Shown here: positions 53,759 to 63,215 of the stretch, piece after piece
Layout of the letters: the number at the start of each line of letters is the position of its first letter
How positions within the stretch are numbered: the stretch's first letter is position 1
Assembly (NCBI RefSeq): GCF_006376685.1
Contig: NZ_VEWL01000003.1
Coordinates: 1-64,000 of the forward strand
Length of the DNA stretch: 64,000 nt
Source of the DNA: Ochrobactrum teleogrylli
GTDB taxonomy: Bacteria; Pseudomonadota; Alphaproteobacteria; Rhizobiales; Rhizobiaceae
Direction: 5' to 3'
Notes under the pieces: generated by a model
Database searches by the model: none
What the model was told of the DNA's origin: nothing
The model's input: the letters and a program-made list of their open reading frames with translations, nothing else
Translations under genes and position numbers: made by a program

Positions 53759-55033
53759 ATGTTGAAACGCTACTGGCCCACCTTGTTGTCCTATGCCGCA
53801 TCGAGTGGCAGTCTGTTTGCAGCCAATGTGGCGCAGCTGCTGACTTTTGCCATTCTGGCACGGTATCTCGGATCACACGAGTTCGGGCTTTTCGTGACCG
53901 TCATGGCGATCACGGCCATAGCGAATTACATTTGCGGACTTGGCGGAGCCGAATGTCTCGTGCGGCGCGTGGCCCAAAACCGGGCCATCTATCCCGCCAT
54001 GCTCGGGCACAATATCATCCTGATCGTCACAAGCGGCGTCGTGCTGGTGGTGATCGGCATGATCCTGCTGCCGTTCTGGCTTGAATCCGTCCCGGAATTC
54101 GCCAGCAATTATCTCGGCATGTTTTTCCTGCTCGTCACGAATATCGTGCTTGTCCGCGCCATTCTTCTCGTCGAACAGATCTATATCGCCCATACCGACT
54201 TCGTATCGGCCAACCTGTCGGTGGTCGGTTTTGCGGTGGCGCGCACGCTGGCCGCAGTCATTGCCTGCCTCGTCTTCGATATTTCAACCGTGGTGCAGTG
54301 GGCCTACTGGCAGTTCGGCTGCCATGTGCTGGTGCTGGCGATCTATGTGTGGTTTTTGCGCCGGCTCGGCGCGCCGCAATATCGAATCGTGCGCGAGGAA
54401 ATCCGGCTCGGCATCATGTTCGCCTCGCAGTTCATTTTTCGCGCTATTCGCCAAAATGCCGACCTTCTCATCCTCGGCGCGCTTGTCGCACCCAGCATCG
54501 TCGGCAGCTATGGCGTAACCCGCCGTATCGTGGACAGCAGCATGCTGACCATCGAGGCTATGAACCGTCTCGTCTATCCGCGCCTGTCGCAAGCCAGCGC
54601 CAACGGCATTCACCACGCATTGCCGATCACGCTGCGTCTGCTCGGTGCTTCGCTTCTGATTGGAACGCTGACCTCGCTGGTCATCTTCATCGCCGCGCCC
54701 TATCTCCCTCTCCTGTTCGGTCAGGAATATACGACGCTGATCGCCTTCTGCCGCACCCTGTGCTGGATCACGATCTTTGTCGCTCTGTGGTCGATTGCAG
54801 TGGATTTGCTCGGAGCTGCCAGCCAGCACGCCTATCGCACGGCGGTGCTGAATGTCGGTAATATTCTGGGTGCGCCGCTTCTGGCGGCAGCCACATGGTA
54901 CGCCCCGATCACCGGCACGTTCACCGCCATTTACTTTATTGAAATATGTATCGTGTTGGCTTCGTGGTGCTGCGTCTTCTATCTCGTCAAAAGAAGCCGC
55001 GAGGCTGCTGCAAGGAAAGAGGTTCAAGTTTAA
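53759..55033 (+). CDS. Wzx-type polysaccharide flippase
   Basis: A 424-residue membrane protein of the MOP superfamily with about 12-14 helices. The N-terminal SLFAANVAQLLTFAILARYL with GSHEFGLFVTVMAITAIANY is typical of polysaccharide flippases, and IRQNADLLILGALVAPSIVG is a second conserved segment. It should move lipid-linked repeat units to the periplasm. It is divergent from the Wzz/Wzy/GT operon and 33 nt ahead of the acyltransferase-like gene. Confidence 0.87.
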   Translation: MLKRYWPTLLSYAASSGSLFAANVAQLLTFAILARYLGSHEFGLFVTVMAITAIANYICGLGGAECLVRRVAQNRAIYPAMLGHNIILIVTSGVVLVVIGMILLPFWLESVPEFASNYLGMFFLLVTNIVLVRAILLVEQIYIAHTDFVSANLSVVGFAVARTLAAVIACLVFDISTVVQWAYWQFGCHVLVLAIYVWFLRRLGAPQYRIVREEIRLGIMFASQFIFRAIRQNADLLILGALVAPSIVGSYGVTRRIVDSSMLTIEAMNRLVYPRLSQASANGIHHALPITLRLLGASLLIGTLTSLVIFIAAPYLPLLFGQEYTTLIAFCRTLCWITIFVALWSIAVDLLGAASQHAYRTAVLNVGNILGAPLLAAATWYAPITGTFTAIYFIEICIVLASWCCVFYLVKRSREAAARKEVQV

Positions 55034-55066
55034 GCCCGGTCCGCCCGGGCAGAGGGGCAGGGTATA

Positions 55067-56182
55067 GTGGGGTTCACATCTGTCGCGGATACAAGGACAC
55101 ACCGGGTCCGGTCCATGCGTGTCGACGACATACCAGCGGTGCGCGACCTGTTCAGACAGGTCTTCCGACCCGAAGCCACCTCGAACGACGAGAGTTTCGA
55201 CCGCTATTTCCAGCAAGTTTTCTTCGAAAACCCCTATTACGATGCTGATCTGTGCAGCATCGTGCATGAGGACAGCAAGGGCGAGATCGACAGTACGCTT
55301 TGCGTGTTGCCCATCCCCTATCATGTCGACGGCAAGATCGTCATGGGAAGGCTGCTCTGCGCCTATATGATGCGCCCCGGCAGCTCACCACGCGGCGCGG
55401 CGGAACTGACGCTGACCTTGCGCTCCCGGCCCAATGATTTCTCCTTCAGCGACAGTGCAGCACCCGTCAGCACCCGCCATTTCAGCGCAGTCGGCGGCAT
55501 CACGCTCGATACCCATGGCCTTGCCTGGACCCGGATTTTCCGCGCTGCCAGTTATGTGGCCCAGTTCGTCGCCGAACGCCGCGTCGCCTTGCGCGGCTGG
55601 CCTGCGGCAAAGGTCGGCCAGCTTCTGGACCCTCTCGTTCCGCTGCCCAAATTGCGCACTTTCACCAATGGCAAGCTGACGGTGCAGGACATTGAGCAAA
55701 GCGACGCCATCGGCCTGATCCGTCACTTCCTGCCGACCTATGACGCCTATCCGGCATGGACGGAACAGGACCTGCACTGGGTCTTGAACCTTGCCCGCGA
55801 CAACCGCGCCGCCGGTGCGCTCCGTTCCTGCTCGGTTTCCGGCACGAGCGGCGAGCCGGTGGGTTTCTTCTGCTATTATGCCCGGCCAAACGGGATTGCC
55901 GAAGTGCTCAGCATTCTGGCGCCGAAAAACCGCGAGCAAGCCGTGGTCGAAGTCATGCTGTCCCACTTGCAGGAGGCCGGGCATATCGCGGCGCAAGGCC
56001 GTGCAGACCCGCACTTTCTCGGCGCACTGTCGCAGCAATCGGTGATGTTCTTCCGCCTGAAGGCCAATGTCTGTGTGGTGACCGCCAATCCAGATGTGCT
56101 GAACGCCCTCGACCACAACGATATCTTTGTCGGCGGACTCGCGGGAGAAAGCTGGAGCAGGCTTGTCACCGATTTCCAGTGA
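55067..56182 (+). CDS. GNAT-like acyltransferase of the polysaccharide locus
   Basis: A 371-residue protein with a GNAT-like N-terminus (VRSMRVDDIPAVRDLFRQVF), a middle AELTLTLRSRPNDFSFSDSA and a C-terminal acetyl-CoA-fold-like region GEPVGFFCYYARPNGIAEVL. The start is a GTG (55067) with AGGGGCAGGG upstream. No exact family is recognised; a role in acylating the glycan or its intermediate is inferred from the operon with the flippase. It could also be a pyruvyl or non-enzymatic protein. Confidence 0.6.
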   Translation: MGFTSVADTRTHRVRSMRVDDIPAVRDLFRQVFRPEATSNDESFDRYFQQVFFENPYYDADLCSIVHEDSKGEIDSTLCVLPIPYHVDGKIVMGRLLCAYMMRPGSSPRGAAELTLTLRSRPNDFSFSDSAAPVSTRHFSAVGGITLDTHGLAWTRIFRAASYVAQFVAERRVALRGWPAAKVGQLLDPLVPLPKLRTFTNGKLTVQDIEQSDAIGLIRHFLPTYDAYPAWTEQDLHWVLNLARDNRAAGALRSCSVSGTSGEPVGFFCYYARPNGIAEVLSILAPKNREQAVVEVMLSHLQEAGHIAAQGRADPHFLGALSQQSVMFFRLKANVCVVTANPDVLNALDHNDIFVGGLAGESWSRLVTDFQ

Positions 56183-56192
56183 GGTTCTAGCT

Positions 56193-56255
56193 AGAGCAGT
56201 TCCAGCAAAAGTGCGAAGCGGTTTTGCGCAGGATAATGCGTAAAAACAAATAGAT
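56193..56255 (+). repeat. Palindromic intergenic repeat
   Basis: AGAGCAGTTCCAGCAAAAGT, GCGAAGCGGTTTTGCGCAGG, ATAATGCGTAAAAACAAATAG. The GCAAAA/TTTTGC inner stem is the same as in the copy at 34336-34400. It lies between convergent genes. Confidence 0.8.
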
Positions 56256-56291
56256 AGATCGGCTCCACGATTCCGTTTTAACCGGAAATGC

Positions 56292-58496
56292 TTAGTGGCT
56301 GAACCGGCGTTCGAGCAGGAAGAATGTCGTCGGCCCGTTGGCGCTGGCGCCGTTATCGAGACGAAACTCCACCATGCCCTCGCCGGTCGCAACGGGCGCA
56401 TGAAGCTTGCCGTCAAGGCCGATGGCGGACAGTTTCCAGACCGATGCGGCGCCTGCAAGCCGGATATCGACGCGGTTGCGCAGCAGTGTAACGGGCAGAC
56501 GCCCCCAATCCTCGATCACCTTTTGCGCGCTGTCGCGAAAACGCATATCCGTGTTGCGCGCATCGGTGGCAAAAATCACCAGCATCTTTTCGCTGGTCGC
56601 GAGGGGGTGTTCATCGAGCGCCGACACGGAAACGAGGCCGCGCTCTTCGGCATTGCCAAGTGTCACAACCCCGAGCGTCAGACTGTCCTTCAGATCGGCA
56701 AAGGCCAGCGCTTCGGTGCGGGGTGTCACCACCCGCATGCGGCTGCGGTCCCGTTCCAGAAGGAGTTCCCCGGTCGCGCTGGCGAAGATGCCACGATAGG
56801 GATCGGTCGGATTGTCCTGCGAAAGCAAGCCTGCCTGTTTCAAACGCCCCAGAACATTATCCAGCGCGACATTGCGATAATTGATCTCGATGCCCCGCGT
56901 TACGGTTTCCGGCCATTGCAGACCGGAGGCGAAAAGCCCGATACCGCCGATCAGCGCCAGCGGTTTCAGCCTTTCCGGCTCGCGCGCCTCAAGCGAATCT
57001 CCCAAGCTGGTTTCGCCCTGCATCATGAAGGGAACGGTAAAAGGCGCCGTTTTGACATCGCCGCGCCGGAACAACAGCGAGGCCAGCGTTTCCCCCGCCC
57101 GCGCCACAGGATCGACCGCAAATGTATAGGGAACAATGCGCTGGCGAAGCGGCTCCGCCTCGTCGAAACCGAGCGTGACCGGCCCCTGCCCGTGGCGGCA
57201 AATACCGTCCCAACCCTGTAAGGCAGCATAGGCCGGAAAGACCAGCCCGGCTTCGTAGCGATAGCGGTTCCAGAACAGATGTTCATATTCGGTAACAAAG
57301 AACGGACGCCCGATCCAGCGCCCCGCCGCAAGCTCGCTTACATAGAAAGCAGCCTCAGCGATAGAACTGTTCTGCTTCATCGTCGTTCCCGGTTCCATTG
57401 AGCCGGTCCAGTCGTGATAGGTATTGGCGCTGACCACTTGTTGCGGCATGCGCGACAGCGCGGTCTGGACCGTGAACCAGTTATTATAGGGTGCGATCAG
57501 CCCCTTATAACCCAGCGCCCGATAGGCAGCCTCGAAGCGCGCGGCCAGCGCCTGTTCCCGCTCGACGGCGAAAGCCTGAAAATCGTGCAGCCGCCGACCG
57601 CCGCCGGAGCGGCTTTGTGGCAGTTGCACCGTTCCCGCTTCAAGGCTTTCGCCAGCGGCAAGCCCGCCCCAGGCGCGCGACAATGCAGCCGTGCCGGTAT
57701 AACGTTTTTTCAAAAACGCATTGAAAGCCGGAGCAAAACCTGGCCAAAACGGCCCGCTCGCTGGCCTGCCATGCAGGAAACTCGTGAATTCAATGCCATT
57801 CTCATTGAAGGGAACAATCAGCGCCAGCGCCGGATCGTGCAGCGGGGCCAGCCCCGTATAGGGATTGACCGTCGCATAGACTTCCTTTTGAAACCGCAGC
57901 CAGTGTTCGAAAGCGGTGTCGTCCACATAGATGCGGCGTTTCAGATTGCCTTCCGGCCCCCAGCGGTTGATATCCTTGCCGCCGAGCGCGCCGCTTTCCG
58001 CCGTCAGCCCGTCGATGGTCCAGTAGATGCCTTCGCGTTTCAACGCCGCCATCAGATAGCGGATGCGGTCCAGTGCCTGTGGGTCGAAGTTGAAGTCACC
58101 ATCCCGACCCAGCATCAGATCGGTGTCGAGAAAATGCAGCCGCGCAATATTGTAGCCATGGAGGCGCAGCTGCCGCACATAGCGATCGATGAAGGCGTGG
58201 TCGATTTTCCCGGCTGACGGCAATCGCCAGGAGAGCGACGCACAAAACAGGCGCTGAGGCTCATCCGGCTTTGCAGCCCGGACCAGACGCCCGGCGGCAT
58301 TGGCGACGATGCGACCTTGCTCATTGATCGCAGGGTTGGGCAGAAAGGACGAGAAGTCCAGCGGGCTGCCCGGTGCCATTTCCAGCCGGGTTTCGGTGAC
58401 CGGCATCCACTCTTCCGCGCCAGCCGTTACCGGCCAGCACGCCAAAGCGCCGAGACCGGCAAGGCAGGTTAGAAAAGCGGCGCGCGGCTTTCTCAT
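56292..58496 (-). CDS. Secreted glycosyl hydrolase-like protein
   Basis: A 734-residue protein with a signal peptide (MRKPRAAFLTCLAGLGALAC, cleavage after VTAGA near residue 27) and a TIM-barrel hydrolase-like body. Candidate catalytic glutamates are in ALIVPFNENGIEF (acid/base, N-E) and FFVTEYEHLFWNRY (nucleophile), the clan GH-A pattern. The C-terminal ~150 residues are beta-rich. It may trim or release the exopolysaccharide in the periplasm. The ATG at 58496 overlaps the upstream GT2 stop by 4 nt (ATGA), so the two are coupled; a longer frame would run inside that gene. Exact GH family not assigned. Confidence 0.78.
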   Translation of the reverse strand: MRKPRAAFLTCLAGLGALACWPVTAGAEEWMPVTETRLEMAPGSPLDFSSFLPNPAINEQGRIVANAAGRLVRAAKPDEPQRLFCASLSWRLPSAGKIDHAFIDRYVRQLRLHGYNIARLHFLDTDLMLGRDGDFNFDPQALDRIRYLMAALKREGIYWTIDGLTAESGALGGKDINRWGPEGNLKRRIYVDDTAFEHWLRFQKEVYATVNPYTGLAPLHDPALALIVPFNENGIEFTSFLHGRPASGPFWPGFAPAFNAFLKKRYTGTAALSRAWGGLAAGESLEAGTVQLPQSRSGGGRRLHDFQAFAVEREQALAARFEAAYRALGYKGLIAPYNNWFTVQTALSRMPQQVVSANTYHDWTGSMEPGTTMKQNSSIAEAAFYVSELAAGRWIGRPFFVTEYEHLFWNRYRYEAGLVFPAYAALQGWDGICRHGQGPVTLGFDEAEPLRQRIVPYTFAVDPVARAGETLASLLFRRGDVKTAPFTVPFMMQGETSLGDSLEAREPERLKPLALIGGIGLFASGLQWPETVTRGIEINYRNVALDNVLGRLKQAGLLSQDNPTDPYRGIFASATGELLLERDRSRMRVVTPRTEALAFADLKDSLTLGVVTLGNAEERGLVSVSALDEHPLATSEKMLVIFATDARNTDMRFRDSAQKVIEDWGRLPVTLLRNRVDIRLAGAASVWKLSAIGLDGKLHAPVATGEGMVEFRLDNGASANGPTTFFLLERRFSH

Positions 58497-59515
58497 GTCG
58501 TCTCTTTGAGAGGCTCTTTCGATATTTCTTTCACAACCCGGCTTTCGATCCAGTCCTGCGGCTTTCGGCGCGACTGGAAGAAGCCGAGCGGCATTGCGGC
58601 TGCGTGAAAAATCCACGCAACAACCGCGTAGACGCCAAGCGAAACGCTGCGCTCGCGGATCGACATCAGCACGAAAGGCAACAGCGCGAAAACGAGGGCT
58701 GCGACAGGCCCCCAAGGCGTGACGAAACCCAGCAAAAGTGCGGCGAGCACCACCAGCCACCAGACATAGACAGCGCCCCAGAGCCGCAATTCCGGCAGTT
58801 CCTTTATAACGTTCTTCCAGTGCGGCTGCCCGACTGCCGCGCGCAGCACCTCGCCCGTGCCGCGCAGATATTTGCTTTTCCAGCGGCGTGTCAGAAGCTT
58901 GTAGGCATTCATCGAATAGCCGAAATGCTGCACGAATGGCCGGTCGAGACGGTGCAATTTCCAGCCATGGGTGCGCAGGCGCACGCCCGCGTCAAACTCC
59001 TCATGGCCATGCAGGTTGCGGTCGGAGAAATAGCCTGCCTGTTCGATTGCGGCACGACGGTAGAGCCCGCCGCCATTCATCCGGTCGATGTTACCAGCCT
59101 GCTTTTCGGGCGTATGCCTGCGGGCGCGCCGCTGAAATTCAAGGCTTTCCAGAATCTGGTCCACCACATGGCCGGTGACGCCACCGGCTTCGGGGTGGTC
59201 GGCCATATATTGCAGGGCTGCCGGAAAAAAATCCGGTTCGATGATCATGTCCCCGTCAATCAGGCCGACGAAAGGTTGCGTGGAATATTGAAAGCCCAGT
59301 TGCGGCCCCAGACCGCAGCTCGCCCGCGCAGGCGCTTCGATCTGCACCACACGCACCGGATAGGCGCTGGCAATCTCCACCGTGCGATCTGTCGAACCGC
59401 TATCGGAGACGATGACTTCGACCTGTTCGTCCGGCAAGGCTGCAAGCGCGCTTTCAATCGCGGCGGCGATGCGCTGTTCTTCATTCAAAGTCTTGATGAT
59501 GATCGAAACTGACAT
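58493..59515 (-). CDS. Glycosyltransferase family 2 with C-terminal membrane helices
   Basis: A 340-residue GT2 enzyme: MSVSIIIKTLNEEQRIAAAI, EVIVSDSGSTDRTVEIA, the DxD in VGLIDGDMIIEPDF and the acceptor region NLHGHEEFDAGVRL. The C-terminal 100 residues hold three membrane helices (LWGAVYVWWLVVLAALLLGF and on). It is first in a pair with the secreted hydrolase. The 200-nt region upstream to 59715 is AT-rich and probably contains divergent promoters. Confidence 0.87.
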   Translation of the reverse strand: MSVSIIIKTLNEEQRIAAAIESALAALPDEQVEVIVSDSGSTDRTVEIASAYPVRVVQIEAPARASCGLGPQLGFQYSTQPFVGLIDGDMIIEPDFFPAALQYMADHPEAGGVTGHVVDQILESLEFQRRARRHTPEKQAGNIDRMNGGGLYRRAAIEQAGYFSDRNLHGHEEFDAGVRLRTHGWKLHRLDRPFVQHFGYSMNAYKLLTRRWKSKYLRGTGEVLRAAVGQPHWKNVIKELPELRLWGAVYVWWLVVLAALLLGFVTPWGPVAALVFALLPFVLMSIRERSVSLGVYAVVAWIFHAAAMPLGFFQSRRKPQDWIESRVVKEISKEPLKETT

Positions 59516-59715
59516 TACCCCGCCTTGCCCGCTACCGGTTGGTTATCGACAGTCATCGCTTGAAGCACATACACTTCTTGGATGTTTTCCAGAGTTTCAT
59601 AGTTCCGTTTAGTTTCAAATAAACTAAACACCGCTATGCCAATATCGAATCGGCAATGCATATTGGCGGATAAGCTTATCAACCGGCAAAACAAACAGAT
59701 ATTTCAAGGCTACTG

Positions 59716-60846
59716 ATGTCGAATGCCAATTTTCAAATAGAAGTGCACAGTCGCGTTGATGATATATCCGAAGACTGGCCCGACGCAAATGACAGCAGCG
59801 GCAGCGCATTGTTCGTCTTTCAGTCGAAAACGTTTTTGCGCGCCTGGGAAGCGAGTTATGGCCAAGCCCGCAAGGCGCAGCTTTGTCTGGTCGAGGTGCG
59901 CGACCAGGACCGGCGCCCGGTCCTTTTTGTCCCCCTTTACATCCAGCAGCAACATGGCGCGCGCGTCCTCGCCTTCACCGATGACGGTGTGGCCGATTAC
60001 AATGCGCCGATCCTTTTCGACCATGGGCAGACATGGGATGCCGCAAGTGCGGAGGCGCTGCTGCAATCCATTATCGCCGCTCTGCCGCCCTTCGACATAG
60101 CGGCTTTCGACAAGATGCCGGAAACCGTCGAGGGCCGCCCCAATCCGTTCTGGTATATTTCCAATCGCGATTGCGATGAGGCAACGCAATGGATCACGCT
60201 CGACCGGGCACAGCCCGATATCGAAGCATCGATCCGCGGCCTGCGCACCTTGAAAAAGCGCGCCAAGGCGCTGCGTCAGGCAGGCCGCTATCGCTTTCTC
60301 GTCACACGCACGCCGGAAGAACGCGCCACCATTCTCGACGCCATGTTGCGGCAGAAGCAGCGGCGCTTCGTGGAAACCCGCGTGCCGGGCTTCGACGCTC
60401 ATCCCGAAAAGCGCCAGTTCTTCGAGCTGGTGACGGAACCGCTCGCCGCCCGCAACGCCCTGCATTTCTCCGCCCTGACCATGGACGACGAGGTGGTCGC
60501 CACCATGTGGAGCGTCACGCGCAACGGGCATTATTGTGCAATGATCACCACTTTCGAAGATGGTGTCTGGAACAAATATTCGCCTGGCAAGGTGCTGATC
60601 CTGCGCCTGATCGAAGCGCTGAAAACCGACAATTACGCCTGTTTCGATCTCGGCTTCGGCAATGAGCCGTGGAAGCAGGATTTCGCAGACCGCACGATCC
60701 CCTTGCGCGATTATGTTGCCGCCCGGACAGCGCGCGGGAAACTGTCTCTGGCAAGCCAGCAACTGTTACGATCGCTGCGCTCCACCCGTCTTTATCAGCG
60801 GCTTCGCCCGCTCAAATGGGAATTGCTGCGCCGGTTCTCGCGCTGA
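59716..60846 (+). CDS. GNAT-fold protein of the CelD/FemAB-like group
   Basis: A 376-residue protein. The N-terminal third resembles GNAT-like CelD/BcsL proteins of cellulose and exopolysaccharide clusters (FVFQSKTFLRAWEASYGQAR; RPVLFVPLYIQQQHG). The second half has LRTLKKRAKALRQAGRYRFL and the GNAT-like segment YSPGKVLILRLIEALKTDNY with FDLGFGNEPWKQDF, close to the FemAB-type group. It probably transfers an acyl or aminoacyl group to the glycan. It stands alone rightward and ends 4 nt before the phoR stop. Confidence 0.78.
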   Translation: MSNANFQIEVHSRVDDISEDWPDANDSSGSALFVFQSKTFLRAWEASYGQARKAQLCLVEVRDQDRRPVLFVPLYIQQQHGARVLAFTDDGVADYNAPILFDHGQTWDAASAEALLQSIIAALPPFDIAAFDKMPETVEGRPNPFWYISNRDCDEATQWITLDRAQPDIEASIRGLRTLKKRAKALRQAGRYRFLVTRTPEERATILDAMLRQKQRRFVETRVPGFDAHPEKRQFFELVTEPLAARNALHFSALTMDDEVVATMWSVTRNGHYCAMITTFEDGVWNKYSPGKVLILRLIEALKTDNYACFDLGFGNEPWKQDFADRTIPLRDYVAARTARGKLSLASQQLLRSLRSTRLYQRLRPLKWELLRRFSR

Positions 60847-60850
60847 ACGC

Positions 60851-62161
60851 TCAGCCCTCGCGCTTCGGCAGGCGCACCATGAAGGTGGAGCCTTCGCCAA
60901 GCTGCGAGCGGACGACGAGGCGTCCGCGATGGCGGGCCAGAATATGCTTGACGATGGCAAGCCCCAACCCGGTGCCCTTCTGCGCCCGGCTGGTTTCCAC
61001 ATCGATGCGGTAGAACCGCTCGGTCAGACGCGGCAGATGTTCGGCAGAGATGCCCGGCCCGAAATCCTGCACCGAAGCCACGACTTCCGGCGCGCTCCCG
61101 GTTTCATCCGTCTCCAGCTTGACGATGACTTTCTTGCCGCCCTGCCCATATTTGCAGGCATTTTCGACAAGGTTCTGGAACACCTGTATCAACTCGTCGC
61201 GGGCACCCGTGACCAGCACCGGACGATCCGGCAGATTGCGTTCGATGACCACATCCAGATTGGCGGCAAGCGGGGTCAGCGTGTCGGTGACATGGTTGAT
61301 AACAGCCGTCAGGTCGACGCTTTCATTGACCGCCAGATGCGCCCGCATTTCCAGCCGGGACAGAGACAAGAGATCGTCAATCAGACGCGACATACGCTCG
61401 GCCTGCTTCTGCATGATATCGAGAAAGCGGTCGCGGGCGGCAACGTCATTGCGCGCCGGACCCTGCAAGGTTTCGATGAAACCGCGCAAGGAGGCGAGCG
61501 GCGTGCGCAATTCATGGCTGGCATTGGCGATAAAATCGGACCGCATGCGGTCGATGCGGCGCGTCTCGCTCTGATCGCGGAAGATGAGCACGAAGAGTTC
61601 CGGCCGCCCGTCCATATCCGGCAGCGCCTTGACCATGGCCTTGTACCAGCGGTCGATTGGCACACGCTCGAAATATTCAATGCTGCGGGGCTCGCCATCG
61701 GCAATAACGCCCTGAATGAGCGCATGCATTTCCGGGGCGCGGAAGCGCAGATAGAGCGCCGTTCCGCTTTCCAGCGATTGAAAGGCTTCAAGCGCCGCCG
61801 CATTGGCGAACAGCACCGTGCCGCCATGGTCGAAAACGATCATCGGATCAGTAAGCAGATCGGCCAGCCGCTCGCCGGAAACACCGGCCATTTCGCTGTG
61901 GTCTTCGTCCTTGACCGGAGCCGCTTCGGGTTCACCACTACCGACTTCATTCGCGACCCACACCGCCCCCAGCACCACCAGAGCCAGAAGCGCAGCCCGG
62001 AACCAGAATGGCAGTTCCAGAGCCATGACGCAGACCGCCAGAACCATGCTGACGATGAGAACGCCTTTTACCCTGCCTAGCGGCGCAAAAATCGACGATT
62101 CCTGAACCTGCGCCGTCTGGGCGGTCTTGGCATCCTCGGTATGGCGGTTGTCTTCACTCAT
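60851..62161 (-). CDS. phoR: PhoR-type phosphate-responsive sensor histidine kinase
   Basis: A 436-residue membrane histidine kinase with two N-terminal helices (about 33-70), a PAS domain (LLTDPMIVFDHGGTVLFANA) and the kinase core: SDFIANASHELRTPLASLRG (phospho-His near residue 220), NLVENACKYGQGG, VQDFGPGISAEH and GTGLGLAIVKHILARH. Length, topology and PAS are those of PhoR. In Rhizobiales phoR usually heads pst-phoU-phoB, which is not seen to the left, so the partner phoB must lie elsewhere. It is divergent from ppk2, a fitting phosphate neighbour. Confidence 0.86.
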   Translation of the reverse strand: MSEDNRHTEDAKTAQTAQVQESSIFAPLGRVKGVLIVSMVLAVCVMALELPFWFRAALLALVVLGAVWVANEVGSGEPEAAPVKDEDHSEMAGVSGERLADLLTDPMIVFDHGGTVLFANAAALEAFQSLESGTALYLRFRAPEMHALIQGVIADGEPRSIEYFERVPIDRWYKAMVKALPDMDGRPELFVLIFRDQSETRRIDRMRSDFIANASHELRTPLASLRGFIETLQGPARNDVAARDRFLDIMQKQAERMSRLIDDLLSLSRLEMRAHLAVNESVDLTAVINHVTDTLTPLAANLDVVIERNLPDRPVLVTGARDELIQVFQNLVENACKYGQGGKKVIVKLETDETGSAPEVVASVQDFGPGISAEHLPRLTERFYRIDVETSRAQKGTGLGLAIVKHILARHRGRLVVRSQLGEGSTFMVRLPKREG

Positions 62162-62270
62162 TTTTGTCCCTCAGGCGTGCCGAAGATCTGCCCCAAAATC
62201 CACAGCGACGTCTTTACGCACCTTCTTATCTGCCCATATCATGGATTGATATAAACGAAAGGGAATTGCC

Positions 62271-63215
62271 GTGGGTGACAGTTCGAAGACAGCTAACAAA
62301 AAGAACGACAAGAAAAGCGATATCCCAGCCATTGATAAGCCGCTGAAGCTGAAAATCGGCGGCGAAACCCGCAAGTTCGATATCAACGATCCCAAGCTTC
62401 CCAACTGGATTGACGATCAGGCGCTGCAGTCCGGTGGCTATCCCTATTCATCCCGCATGAAGAGCGATGAATATGAGGCGACGCTCGAACGCCTGCAGAT
62501 CGAGCTGGTCAAACTGCAATACTGGCTGCAATCGACCGGCGGACGCGTCATCAGCGTCTTTGAAGGGCGCGATGCGGCTGGCAAGGGCGGCACCATCTTC
62601 ACCATCCGCGAATTCATGAACCCGCGTACCGCGCGCAACGTCGCCCTGCCAAAACCCACCCCCACCGAAAGCGGGCAATGGTATTTCCAGCGCTATGTGG
62701 CGCATTTCCCTACGGCGGGCGAATTCGTCACCTTCGACCGCTCCTGGTATAACCGGGCTGGCGTCGAAGCGGTGATGGGCTTCTGCACTCCTGCGCAGCT
62801 TGAAATCTTCCTCACCGAAACGCCCGATTTCGAACGGATGATCGTGACGGACGGCATTCACCTGTTCAAATTCTGGCTCGATATCGGGCAGGAAATGCAG
62901 CTGAAACGCTTTCACGAGCGCCGCCACAGCCCGCTCAAGAGCTGGAAATTCTCGCCGATGGATGTGGCCGGTATTTCGCGCTGGGATGATTATTCCGCAG
63001 CACTCCACACCATGCTGGAACGCACCGACAGCGGCTATGCACCATGGACCATCGTGCGCTCCAACGACAAGCGGCGCGCACGACTGGCCGCCATCCGGCG
63101 TATCCTTTTGACCCTCCCCTATGACGGACGAGACCTCGACGCCATCGGCCCGGAAGATCAGTCCATTATCGGGCGCGGTTCGGCATTCATCACGCAGTCG
63201 ACGGCATCCAAGTAA
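62271..63215 (+). CDS. ppk2: Polyphosphate kinase 2
   Basis: A 314-residue PPK2 that transfers phosphate between polyphosphate and nucleoside diphosphates. Walker A is [20 protein letters not shown], Walker B is [19 protein letters not shown] and the lid-like [20 protein letters not shown] follows. It starts at a GTG (62271) with AGGGA upstream and is a class I-type single-domain enzyme. The last 58 nt overlap the 3' end of the convergent glycosyltransferase gene. It is divergent from phoR. Confidence 0.93.
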   Translation: MGDSSKTANKKNDKKSDIPAIDKPLKLKIGGETRKFDINDPKLPNWIDDQALQSGGYPYSSRMKSDEYEATLERLQIELVKLQYWLQSTGGRVISVFEGRDAAGKGGTIFTIREFMNPRTARNVALPKPTPTESGQWYFQRYVAHFPTAGEFVTFDRSWYNRAGVEAVMGFCTPAQLEIFLTETPDFERMIVTDGIHLFKFWLDIGQEMQLKRFHERRHSPLKSWKFSPMDVAGISRWDDYSAALHTMLERTDSGYAPWTIVRSNDKRRARLAAIRRILLTLPYDGRDLDAIGPEDQSIIGRGSAFITQSTASK

